This document shows, one piece after another, positions 44,546-57,000 of a stretch of 64,000 bases of DNA (its first letter is position 1; every line of letters starts with the position of its first letter). The notes under the pieces were generated by a model. The model searched no databases. It had not been told where the DNA came from and saw nothing but the letters and a program-made list of their open reading frames with translations. Both the position numbers and the translations under genes were made by a program. Origin of the DNA: Gigantopelta aegis (Eukaryota > Mollusca > Gastropoda > Neomphalida > Peltospiridae); contig NC_054703.1 in the NCBI RefSeq assembly GCF_016097555.1, positions 19,606,979-19,670,978 of the forward strand. The letters are read 5' to 3'.

Positions 44546-46262
44546 CAGTGCTCTACAAAGCGAGTAAAATACTTGCCATGGCGACTAAAAACATTCCCTG
44601 GCGTCTAAAAAATAAAATCACATTCGCCAGTTGGCGACTGTCCAATAATTTTACTTTAATCTGTAAACAAAACTGGACATTGGAAAACACTGTGGACCAG
44701 TAGCAATTTATTTTCCATAAAACATTTTCTATCAGTAATTTGTTTGAAAAATAAAAGTTTGAGACCTGTTAATTGGACTATGAAAAACGATTTTCCAGTA
44801 TTCAAGAGTAAACACAGTGATGTTAAGTGGGAGGTAATACTTCATTAAGATGTTAATATTGTTATTTCCCTTAACTAGAATATCAAGCGTTTGGAAATAA
44901 TTCGGCCCCAGTTCAGTTTTGAACCAAGTCGGTCTTGTCCCATTTAGAGCCAGGTTTTATTTGACACTGTTGAGCCACTGTATGTCTTTACTTGTCTGTC
45001 TGAAACTCAAACGTTAATTATCTTAAATGTTCGACTTATATATCATCTCGTGCTTATCGTTACAACGGGTCCCCCCTCGATAACGACGTCTTCAGTTGTG
45101 AATGTCGTTTTAATCACGATGGAAGTCATGTTCACCAGTGGAGGATGAAAACATGGTTCTATTTTCATAACTACTTTAGACGGCTTTAAAGACACAACTA
45201 TTTACAAAACAGTATTTATGGATTTACAAGGCAGTATGTGACGAAAATAAATATTATTTAAACCAAAAGTAAGGTAGCCGATTCTTGGTACTAGTAACAC
45301 GTTGACGCCTGGTAGATATTATCACGATGCTTTTATTTAACTTTTAATGAGTACTGCAATTTAAATGCATAAATTTTAGCAGTGCCATTAAAATGGTAAT
45401 GCACCTAAATTCGTTTAATACAATTATTGGGTATGGAATTTGGTAATGATAGTTAATAGTCGTTCACTGTTTTAGTGGAACCGGACACAAACGGTAAGTT
45501 GTAAGGCCAAACAAAAAAATAGGTGTGTTTCCGGTCGACCGACCATCACTAGTTTACCCCACCCGACCCTAAATTTTTTTTCTCTTAAACTGAAAAAAAA
45601 ATAAAAAAAATAAATAAAAAAAAGAAGTAAAAATAAAAGAGAACAACATCACCAAATAAGAGTATTTCCTTCCTTGCACATTGTTTACGTACTATTATAC
45701 GATACATTTTGCACATGTAATTCCCTTCCGAAAAACATCGAGAAATTATGGAAAAGCTTTTGTAATAGAGTTCCTTCCCCTGATTAGCTACCACCGAACA
45801 GCTTGGTCGGTCACGGAAGTAACCGAATGTACGAACATAGCCTTGGTACAGGTTATTTCGATATTTGAAACATCTGTTTATGCCACAAATCCATATATAT
45901 CTTATTTATAGATAATGTTATATAAGTACACACACATTAAGGAAGAAAGGGAAGGGGGAGGGGGGGGGGGAACCCTACCTACCTACCTACCCTAATTTTT
46001 TGGGGGATGCAATCGGAAACACACCTATTTTTTTGTTTGGCCTAATTACTATTTAACAACTAGGAATCACCTCTTGACGAGTTCATTCAAATGCAGTCCT
46101 AATAACAATTACAGCATTAGTAATGTGCCGTAAAATGGCGGATGAATCGATTTAATTACAAGTATATAATATCTGGCTACTAAATATAAGTGGCTGGCGA
46201 CTTAAATATTATACTTTACTGGCCAGGGAAGAGTAAATTTGAACTTGCTTTGTAGAGCACTG
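44546..46262. mobile_element. 1.7-kb hAT-like element with TAATA duplication
   Basis: The ends are CAGTGCTCTACAAAGCGAG at 44,546 and CTTGCTTTGTAGAGCACTG ending at 46,262, with one mismatch. Exact TAATA repeats flank it (44,541-44,545 and 46,263-46,267). Subterminal GGCGACT words recur. No transposase frame. Confidence 0.9.
45505..46042. mobile_element. PIF/Harbinger-like MITE, 538 bp
   Basis: The inverted repeats are about 29 bp, beginning GGCCAAACAAAAAAATAGGT at both ends. TAA flanks each side (45,502-45,504 and 46,043-46,045), matching the TWA target rule of PIF/Harbinger, whose ends often start GGCC or GGGCC. It is inserted within the hAT-like element. Confidence 0.82.
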
Positions 46263-46696
46263 TAATACACGGCAATATTCAAAAGTCATTACAATGCATA
46301 TGTACCCAATTTGAACTGGATTCAGAAAGAGTTGACTAATTACTATTATATAACAAAGCCTATTGCTTTTTGTTCTTGCAATTCTGATAGATTCACCAAA
46401 TTTTGGTTGATCTGCCATAATTTATTTAAAATGTAGCATTTGGTTTGGTTTTCTAGCCCAAATATTGAGTACATAATTGGTTTCTGTTGTTTCTGTCTTC
46501 TTTTTTATACAAGTTTATAATTTTTACTCACATATATTCACTTGAATGTTTTATAAATACATAAAATAAAGTTCATATTTGAATCGTTAAGTATTATTTT
46601 CATGTATTTTTTTAATTTTTATATTTTAGATAGTTAATGTCGATTAAAATTAGGCCAAAAATCTTTGGAAAAAAAGCCGCGTTTACTTAGGGTATT

Positions 46697-47367
46697 CAGT
46701 GTTCGAGATTACATTTTTTGGGCAGTATCCCAGTTGGATACTAACTTTTCAAAATCTGGTATCCCACCTGAGAATTTAGTATCCCACTTAAATGTAATTC
46801 ATAAATAACATCGTAACAGACTTGGGCGACACGGTTCTTGTTTCCAGTCTATTGCAACGCCGCAATCGCAATCATGGAATTCGTAAAATTTGCATTGAAA
46901 CGGAATCTATTTTTGAATAATATTAACATAAATTAATATTTGGCAGTAATTTATAAGTGTTTCTGACATTATTAATGACAAACCTACCTATATAAATTTT
47001 CTGCAGATGTGGAATCAATATCTCAAAATTTGAAGGGAGGAAACATCCAACAAAAACAATAGCGACTTGGCGGTTCCCAGTCTATTGCTACGCGGCTATT
47101 GCTCCAGTGTAGCATAGACTGGGTACGAGTTGGGGAGATATTGTTATGGCATAGCATTAGACTGGTACAAGCTCGAAAATACTGTTACTTAACTTCACCA
47201 GTAAATGACGACTTTCATTGTTTAGTAAAAAATAAAAACGCAGGATTAAAAAAAAAAACCCAACATTATATGGTATCCTGGTGGGATACTGGGTTGTTGA
47301 AGTCTGGTATCCAAAATTAAATTCTGGTATCCCCGGGATATCGGGATACCATTAATCTTGAACACTG
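46697..47367. mobile_element. 671-bp hAT-like MITE with GTATT duplication
   Basis: The ends are CAGTGTTCGAGATTA at 46,697 and TAATCTTGAACACTG ending at 47,367. Exact GTATT repeats flank it (46,692-46,696 and 47,368-47,372). GGTATCCCA-type words recur in both arms, and a second internal inverted pair (CAGTCTATTGC) is present. Confidence 0.9.
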
Positions 47368-47564
47368 GTATTTGTGGCCGCTGTCCAGTGTTTTTGTCCA
47401 TTATTCCCAATAACAGTGGTTTTCTGACCAGAATATTTTTTAAAAAACAAATTATGATTCATATCCCAATATTTGGTGATTTTCGTTGTTGGTAAAACGA
47501 TCAAATTTATTATCAAAATAGCTGTCACAATCAGCTATCGATCCCTGAAAATTACCGTTGCTAC

Positions 47565-47693
47565 AAATGGAAAAATGTAGCAGGTTTCCTCTGATGACTA
47601 CGAGTTAAAATTAAGAAATGTTTGATATCCAGTAGCTTATGATTAAGAAATAAATGTGCTGTAGTGGTGTCGTTAAACAACACAAACTTTATT
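47565..47693 (+). mobile_element. SINE 3' fragment (tail type A)
   Basis: AAAAATGTAGCAGGTTTCCT, then AGTGGTGTCGTTAAACAACA and an ACAAACTTTATT end. It lacks the tRNA head. It lies about 250 bp upstream of the first visible CHTOP exon. Confidence 0.8.
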
Positions 47694-47939
47694 TCAAGCC
47701 CTGTAAACATGAAATATGGATATTTGAAGAATAAAATGAAGATTATTGATTATGTCAGAGGTATAGGTACAACAATGTGAAAAGCAACTACATATTCAAA
47801 ATAACGGTAAATCACTATTTGATAATTCTTGTGAGGTTACCATTGATTAGTTATGGTTTACAATCTTTATTTCTTTAATGTATTTGTACGTTTATTGTTT
47901 GTTGTTTAATCCCACTATTTTCCTTGACTTTCTTCTTAG

Positions 47940-47952
47940 ACCAGAAAACAGC
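47940..47952 (+). other. CHTOP: CHTOP 5' UTR end
   Basis: Acceptor TTTCTTCTTAG ends at 47,939, leaving 13 untranslated bases before ATG. At least one noncoding exon must therefore lie upstream; I could not place it. Confidence 0.7.
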
Positions 47953-48017
47953 ATGGCAAATCCAGTTCCAACGAAGATTGTGCTTAAAAGCACTACCAAG
48001 ATGTCACTGAATGATCG
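47953..48017 (+). CDS. CHTOP: CHTOP exon with start codon
   Basis: ATG to donor CG|GTGAGA; 21 codons plus two bases. KIVLKSTTKMSLND is almost identical to the vertebrate N-terminal box, which fixes the frame and start. Confidence 0.96.
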
Positions 48018-51000
48018 GTGAGAATGCCAAGGCTGTGATTGGCTAATTCAGTCTTGACGTGCTGTGATTGGTACCCTGCTTCAGTTCATCACTTGTATGA
48101 TTTGAAACAAGGGTCATAAGTGGTTGATCGTGATTGCTTGTTGATCCAATCAATTCTCAGCCAGGATGGAAAGATCTGATTTCATTCGGTTGCATTGGTT
48201 GCCATGGCTAAAGACTTTAGTAAATGCCATCTTTGATGATGCTGTAGATGACTTTGGTTAAATATAATCTGGGCTTCTACAACGAGATGTTGAAGCCCTC
48301 TTTTTGTTCCCCACATTGTTGCAAGTGTAAATCATTCAAAGAGTTAGAATGCAAGGATGGAATGCCCTGCAAAAATTGTTGAAGACTTCTGAATTACTAA
48401 AAATAGATGACTGATGCATGGGCAAAAAAAGTGCTTCACAAAATTTGTCAGGGATTTCACCTTGGATGCATTCATACAGTAGTGAAGCAAGATAACTAAA
48501 GGCATTAAGTTATATAAGATTGAGTGCAATGATTGAAATGTTCTGTGAAAAATGCTAGACTTGACAACCCTTAACATGCATGACACACTGAAAGCAGGGC
48601 TATCTCTTGATGTTTGATCAAATTTGCCAGGTGCTAATTTTAGAAACAAAGTGAAATTTTATTTTAATTTTGTTAAAAAATATCATTTAATGATTGATAT
48701 TTTATTTGAAAATTACTTGTAATTACTAGATAATTTGGTGAAATGTTTTGCTCACCTAGAATAGCTCTGATTAAAGCAGTTTGTGAGAAGTGCTTCACAA
48801 AATTTGTCAGGGATTTCACCTGGAAATTTTATGCATTCATAGCAGTGAGTTGATAGTGAATGCAAAGGTTGAAATGCTCTGCAAAAATTGCTGAAGACTT
48901 CATATAGTTTTAGTCTGCATGAATTGTTGAAAATCATTCAAACATTAAAGAAGTGCTTCACAAACTTTGTCAGAGATTTCAACTTAAATTTGTATGCATT
49001 CATGAAACAATGAATAGTTTGTATTGGCAAAGAATGCAAAGGTTGAAATGCTCTGCAAAAATTGTTGAAGACTTGTGGTAAGCCTGATATGCATAATAAA
49101 AAAGTGCATCACAGAATGTTTCAGGGATTTTACCATAAATCTGTGCATTTGTCAAATTGATGTCCACAATTTGTTGTGATAAAGAATGCAAATGTTGAAA
49201 TGCTCTGCAAAAATTGCTGAAGACTTTTGTGGTAACCCTGATATGCATGATATATGCATGATAAAAAGTGCTTCACAAAATTTGTCAGAGATTTTACCAG
49301 TACATTTGTATGCATTCATAAAATGAACAGTTTATAAAGGTGAAGAATGCAAATGTTGAAATGCTCTACACAGAATTGGTGAAGACATGTACATAATAAC
49401 TAATATGCATTATGAAAAAAAGTGCTTCACAAAATGTCGGATTTTGCTAGTACATTCGTATGCATTCATAACATGAACCATTTGTAATGTTGAAGAATGC
49501 AAATGTTGAAATGCCCTGCAAAAATTGGTGAAGACTTCACACACCCTAATATGCATGAAAGTCATCAAGAAGTGCTTCACAAACTTTGTCAGGGATTCCT
49601 CCTCTTGAATGCATTCAAGCAATCTTTCTTGAGCATGTCAGATGAAGATTATTTGTTTCCTAAGATTGTATACATATAATCGCTTTCAAAACCAGGTTAT
49701 AATATTTAAAACAAAGTTAAATGGTGGGTTGCTAATGAAGAATTTTTTTTGTTTTTGAGTTAAACCTGATTGCTACTTGTAAATCAGGTAAATCTATCTT
49801 TTGTCTCCTAACCTAATTGCCGTGTACTAAGAATTTATGACATCATAAACCTGCTAAGAACTGCTCCCATGTTATGTTTACTTCAGTTGTAGATGTTGAA
49901 ACTACATGCATGTAAATGTATGCCAGTTGATAACAGAAAATTATTCATCTTAAAGAGTGAAGTACATGTAAAACTTAAACTAAACATTTTACAGTTCATT
50001 TTTGGTTCAGTCCATATCGGTGTGTTTATATCATGTTCATTTGTAGGCCTACATGTAATTGAATGATATGACACATCTGTTTGACAATATAAACAAAGTT
50101 GTATTACATTTCTGTTATTGGAGAATTTCACATCATATATGATAAAATAACCACTCATTGAGATAAATAAGAAATGAAGAAAATCATTGCCTTTAGGATT
50201 TGCATTCATCCAGGTGTAAGCAGGTAAAAACGGTTGAACTTTAACTTATAGGAGGTGGGTGACATTTTGTTTTTGTTTTCAAGTCCTTGAAGAGTAAACT
50301 TAATAAATTTTAGGACATACATTGTGTGTAATTGCATGCATTTGACACCTGTACATATACGAGACACACCTGTACATGTATGAGGCACGCCTGTACATGT
50401 ATGAGGCACACCTGTACATGTATGAGGCACGCCTGTACATGTATGAGGCACGCCTGTACATGTATGAGAGACACCTGAGTTTGGAACACAAAACAAATTT
50501 AAAAATGGCTACTGCTTGCGTGTACATCATGTAAGTAATTCAGCCAATGAAAGTTCTGGAAAGATAAATTTGAATATTTACACTTGCAACTTCTTTGCTT
50601 TCGTCGCCAAGCTTCACGAACATTCAGAAAACGAGACCGCAGCCCGCACCGTCGCCACAGAACATCCGATCCAACATCGCGCAGCAGCAGCAGGCCAGTG
50701 CCAAGAATCGCCGGCTGGCGCAGCAGTTTGCAAACAGACCCGGAATGGGTTCGCCTAATTCACTGTCCGAGGACGGGATGGCAAATAGAGTAGGTGTGGT
50801 CACTGCTATGAAGAATACAAAGGTAAACATGTATTTTATACATTAATTTCTGATAATACAGTAGTTGAAATACGAAGAGATTCAGGGGTTAATTCCACCT
50901 CCAGTATCTATCAACTTGGGACACTTTAGGAGCTGTAGCGATTAATAATTTTGTTTTGTTAGGTGCTTCCTGAAAACACTGGCCTAGCCAGGATTTTAGA

Positions 51001-54000
51001 TTGGAGGGTGGGCAACCCACACTATGTATGTATGATTTTATAAAATTTAATACAGTAATTTTTTTTATTAATGGTCTGATTGGGTTCTCCGCCCCCCACC
51101 CCCTTCTCGCTATGCCACTACCTCTACCTTAAAAGTGATGTCACCATTTGCAGTCGGGTGACAGATTATTTCAGAATTTTTCAACCACTAATAATTTCAA
51201 ATGTCTTCTAATGTCAACTTTTGCATCTAGTTCTAGATTCTGTGTTTGTGTTTAGCTCAATGTCTCATAAAATTATGTTCAGCCATTAAAACTTACATTT
51301 GCAAATGTTCATGTCAGTGTGAAAATTGTTTTACTTTTAGGTTGCCCTTTTCTTTTTCAAACTTGCATTTTCATTCATGATTGAAAAGAATTCAGCCAAA
51401 AAGAAATGATCATCGCTTTATTTTTTGTAAAAGCACCCATTAAGCTATTTCTCGTTCAGCCAGTGCACCACGACTGGTATACCAAAGGATGTGATATTTG
51501 TTATTCTGTTTATGGGATGGCACATATAAAAGATCCATTGCTACTAATGGAAAAATATAGCGGGTTTTCTTTATGTCAAATTACCAAATGTTTGACATCC
51601 AATAGCCAATAATTACTAAATTGATGTGATTTAGTCGTCGTTAAACAAAACAAATGTCAACTTTTTTTTCATGATTGAAAAGAAATTGGGAAGGAGGGGG
51701 AAGAAATCATTACTTCTTTTTTGCTCTTTTGTAAAAGCGTTTTAATCATCATAATAATAATAAGGGCAACATCCTGATTTTCAATTTTTGATTCTTTACA
51801 CAGAGAAGCCTACAGCAAAGACTGGGTCGCGGCAACATCAAAGCACGTCTCAACTTCGCAGCAGTTGGTCGGGGCGGGGACCAGATGGGTGGGCGTGGCC
51901 AACCGAGAGGTCGTGGCATGCGGCGAGGTCGTGGAGGTCAGCGCGGCTGGGTGAACCCCGTGGGAGACGGTGGCTTCATGTCTCGAGGTCGCGGCTTCCC
52001 TAGGGCCCGAGGACAGCCGGGAAGAGGAGGGTTCCGCAGTCTGTCAAGTAAGATGGCGTTGGCAAACCGGCAGCATTTTGTCGTCGTCTTCGTTAGCATG
52101 TTTTAGACGTACAGCCAATGTGTTTATTAAAGTATTTTTATAGATATATGCCAGAGCTTTAGATCACTCTAGGTACGGGATTTAGCCTAGTCGATTGAGT
52201 GCTTGCTTGAGGTGCTTGCATCACAAGATTGAACCACCTGGTTGGATCCATTCAGGTGATTGGGGTTTTCTTGTTCCAACCAGTGCACTACAACTGGACA
52301 AAGGCTGTGGTATGTGCTGTCCTATCTGGGAAAGTGCATATAAAGATCCCGTGCTGCATTAGGAAAAATGTAGCAGGTTTCCTCTTATGATTACGATTCA
52401 GAATTACCAAATGTTTGACATCCAATACCACGATGATTAATTAATCAATGTGCTCCAGTGGTGTCGTTAAACAAAACAAACTTCAGATCACTCTAATTTG
52501 GGTACAACAGTTTTTTTGTATCTGTTCTGAGCACACAAAGGCCTTTTTAGTGCAGTAATGTCTATAATAGCTGGTAAAGAGTTGTACGTATTCAGAAATA
52601 CATTACAGTAACAGTTAGGCCAAAAAAAATATATTACTTGTTTCCTATTACATGCTGGAAAAATATAGGGTAGGTAGGTAGGAAAAACATTTTATTTTGG
52701 AAAATAATTTTATTTATGGATATTAAATAAAGGTGTTGACTACCGATATCCAAAATAACCTCTGCATGTATAGAAATGCATTATGCAAACCATTCATCAC
52801 AGTGTTTTCCCTAGAAATGAAGTAAGGCATGGTAAAGTGATGTTTTGGGGGCATATTTTATGTGCACTTTTAATTATAAGGGCTTCTTTTTCCATTATAC
52901 AATTTTCAAAAGGACAAAAACCTTATGGCCATTTTATTTTCTATATCTATTTCATAACTTAATTTAAAAAAGGAAATATGTAGTACTATTCACATAGGTG
53001 TTTTTAAAGGCTTCTTTTTACATGGGCAACTTATAAATTTATAAAAGGCAAGGCATTTTGATTTTGAGGGCAACATGGTGCTAACCTATCTGTGGGAGAG
53101 TACATACAAAAGACCCCTTGCTGTTTAATAATAGGCAGAAGGTTTACTCTCAAACTAACACTTAACTTCTGTACTGGTCCAGGACAGACTTGGTTGCACC
53201 TTAATTGGATAGAAACCAGTAAATTAAGATATAACAATTTCTTTTTAAAGAGAACTGAAAAGAAGGGTTCTATATTTATCTGTCCAACAATAACATTTAA
53301 AAAAAATGTTATGAATATTATCTTTCCTAGTATATCTAAGAAATGGTAGACTTACCAATTTTATCATTTGCAATGTTAGTTTTATTCTGTATGCATCCAG
53401 TATTAAAGTACACATTTGGTTTGAAGCAATCAATTGGTCCAATGAATAGAAATGCAGTACAAGTGCTCAGGATGCTCAAACGAATGTTGAAAAGTAAAGT
53501 TTGATTTATTTAACGACGCCACTAGAGTACATTGATTTTTATCTTTAATATCGTCGGCTATTGGACGTCAAACACATGGTCATTCTGAAGTTCCCAGTGA
53601 CCACATACAAAAAATAACGAAACGCATCGAGATCAGTAAACTCCATCAGTATAGGTAAACATTCCCTCCCCTAGATTATCAGAATGTCACTAAACTTCTA
53701 CAAGGCCAGTTTGTCGCTGGAGTAAATAATTAAATACAGTTATTATTATTATTATTATTATAATTATTATTGTTATTATTATTATTAACCAGAACACCTC
53801 GCTACGCTAGATGTAGAGTAAATCGGAAAAGATCGCATATATTCGTGAAAACAATTTTCCAACTCTTCGCCCGATATCTCACGAAAGTTACCGAACTTCA
53901 ATTTGAAGGGAAGTAACTCCATCATTCAATTGTTAGAAGAAAACACTTCGTGGCTAACGGGTCGCCAATAAAACTAAATTTGTGACAGTAAAACCACCGA

Positions 54001-57000
54001 TATACGTCCGCAAATTGGAAAACACAGATGGGTTATCCCCTAAATGACACCAAATTAGTGCTTGTGATAGTTTTGGAATGTTTTCGTGGAAGTCGTTGTT
54101 ATATTAAAAAAAAAAAAAATTTGGATATACAAAAAAAGGTTTATGGTTGGCAGGTTCAAAATTAGGGTCGGTCAGGTAACCGGAAACAAACAATATTTTA
54201 TGATACGCCTTATTATAAACCAATTACAGCTTAACGTTTCATTGATTTTGAGGTAAAATATTTTGGGCATACCCTTTATTGCCTCAGCTTTGGTGCAATC
54301 TATGCAGGCTTTCTGCCATGAAATAATTTGAAAGTACGTAACAAAAACAAAACAGATCATAAGTAGTGCCCCTATTAAGTGCTTATGGGTTTGAAATCTT
54401 TTAGAAATGGACTCTGCATTAAATATACAGAACAGCAGTTCTCTTACTATAATCTTTCTAAAATTTACGAAAAAATATATCTCATTATTTTCCAAGATTT
54501 TTAAGGTACGTAATTTTACCCTTTATACCCTCTGCCAGAAACCCTGATAAGTAATGTAGAAGGGTGTGTTTGAGTAGCAGGGTGTTTATTATGTTTGAAA
54601 ATAGGAAGCTGTTTGAGAAAAGTTGGCACATAATATTTACTGAGTGCAGAGAGGTTTGTAACTATAAGCTTGAAATGTAATGCAGCAGCAATAGCCAGTA
54701 GAAATTGCTGCATTCCACCTACTAAGGAACATTGCAGGGTGTTGCTAGGATTTCCCTATCCAAACTTAGTTGTTATATCAAATTGCCGCGTTTCACCTAC
54801 TAAGGAACAGGGTTGCACAAATCGGTTGTCCGTGCGCCCGGGACAACCAAAATATGTTGCGGGCAACCATTCTTTGTTAAACAGTTGCCCGTACGGGCAA
54901 CCAAGAAAATCATAAAACAAGTAAAATGAAAAACAAAACTTCACGACACTCAGACAGTCACGGGCAATTCAAAAGTATCGAAACTGATAACTTGACTGAC
55001 AGGCGATATAAATATCCACCCTAACGCTGCCATCCACTCAGCGTCCACCGTGCATCATAAAACAAGTAAAATGAAAAACAAAACTTCACGACACTCGGAC
55101 AGTCACGGGCAATTCAAAAGTATCGAAACTGATAACTTGCCTGACAGGCGATATAAATATCCACCCTAACGCTGCCATCCACTCAGCGTCCACCGTGCAT
55201 GATTTTGATGAGTTCAATGCAGACAGATACGTTTCAGAATGGTGGTTATTAGCAAAGGTTACAAGACATGAAAGGCCACAGACTATATCAACAACCATCC
55301 AGTTATGAGCAAATTTTTTGGCTAAGCCATTTTCTATCTTCCGATGTGAACAATCAGTTACATATTCTATCCGACACCTAACATGTAATAATAATAACAA
55401 ATATTAACAGGGATCTCGCGACTGGTAACGAGAAGCGGTGTCATCAAGAATTCGGCATAACAATGTTTGCTTATTTTAATAATCACAGTTATTAATTTTA
55501 ACGGCAACATGTATGCAAGAGAAGTCTGAAAAATCTGTAGCGTGTTATTTTAACTTTGTAAAGTCTTTGAGCCAAAGTAATAAAAACGGACCGAAATTGC
55601 ATGTCAGTTTCAATACACATTCTAGTTCAGGGCCAAAGACGAGTAGGCTAGGACTGAGTTCAGCTAGACCAAGCAAAACAAAAACGTCCGCTAAACTGGT
55701 TTATGCGCTTCACGTTAAACCCAATGTCCACGTCGGGAACCAATCACATAGTGCGCGAACGTTGGGTCAATGTGCATATAGGTCACGCTTGACAGTCAGC
55801 CGAGACTGTTGCAGACATTAAACAATACGATTACACGCAAGTAAATCTTGATGTAAATTTGTGAGAAAAAACCTCACCACCAAATAGTTGTTTGCATCAA
55901 TGAATACTTAATTGTTGTTTCATTTGTTTATTTCCGTTGTCTTTGTTAATTTCGCACTCATGCATTTCGCGATCGCGGGAAAAGATCATGCAGTATTTAT
56001 ACAAATTGCGGTTAAACGTACACTGAATACAATTAGTTAAAAATAATCATGATATTTGTTAGATAAAATATTATATAAATTTGTTGACTGTGAGGTGACA
56101 TCTCAAAAGTTAGCTAGATTTTAAAAAGACCGTAAAATTTGAATTCATTATCTTTTTAATCAAAACCTTTTGACGTAAATGGATTGTAGTCATAACGTGA
56201 AGTCAGCATTCTTAGGTTACATATTTTACAAGATGAAATCAACAACAAGCATATAACACGACGCGGAAATCAACAAAATGGCGCAAATTACGAAATTGTT
56301 GGGGTGTGGAATAGATGGGTTACTTTAAAATACAATTAAAAGCAGTTCAAACCAAAATAAAGATTGATATTTTACAGAAATAATGAGCACTGTTTAAAAA
56401 AAGAAGAGTATTGGCTCTCAGATTTTTATTAATGCCATAGGCCATAGAATTTGGGATGTGTTTGCAGAGGGCATTGTCTTCCAACTGCATATCTCCCCTC
56501 ACCCACTGAAAAATCAAAGTAGGCTAATATATTAACTGCCCCTACCCCCATTGCTGTCTTTGATTTTGATCAGGGGGTAATTTTGTTATTCAGATGTATT
56601 CCAGTTTGTACATAATTAGCTGAAAAAGAAGCTACACAAAACAATTTTGGCTAAAACATTTTCATTATGGCAAATAAAAATCCCATCTGGCATTTTTTTT
56701 GGCTACAAGTATTTTTAATCCTGTATGAGCTCTGAGTTCATCAAAGTATTATGACTCTGACAGCCCAAATGAGATCGAACCGCCTCTGTGGATACATTCA
56801 GCTGATTGGGGTTTTTCTCGTTCCAACCAGTGCACCACAACTGGACAAAGGCTGTGGGAAAGTGCATATAAAAGATCCCTTGCTGCATTAGGAAAAATGT
56901 AGCAGGTTTCCTTTGATGACTACGGGTCAGAATTACCAGATGTTTGACATCCAATAGCCGATGATTAATTAATCAATGTGCTCCAGTGGTGTCGTTAAAC

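Larger units (their letters stand above)
43564..46270. mobile_element. Outer element of a three-level transposon nest
   Basis: The left end GTGTATTAGCCGACT at 43,564 and the right end, AGTCGG joined across the inner insertion to TAATACAC (ending 46,270), are inverted repeats apart from one base. The body up to 44,545 is noncoding. Its own target duplication was not found. Confidence 0.6.

Noticed and set aside
48196..48216. X-box (RFX) motif for a ciliary gene
   Set aside because: GGTTGCCATGGCTAAAG has one good half but lacks the AAC end, and it lies within CHTOP intron 1, far from MNS1.
50206..50530. Minus-strand frames with CTGVPHT or MYRRASY repeats
   Set aside because: They come from the 21-bp minisatellite in CHTOP intron 2 upstream region; the exact repeat makes them low-complexity and untranslated.
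55513..55821. 102-codon plus-strand frame in CHTOP intron 3
   Set aside because: No similarity to CHTOP and no matching splice phase; basic and serine-rich composition alone is not evidence.
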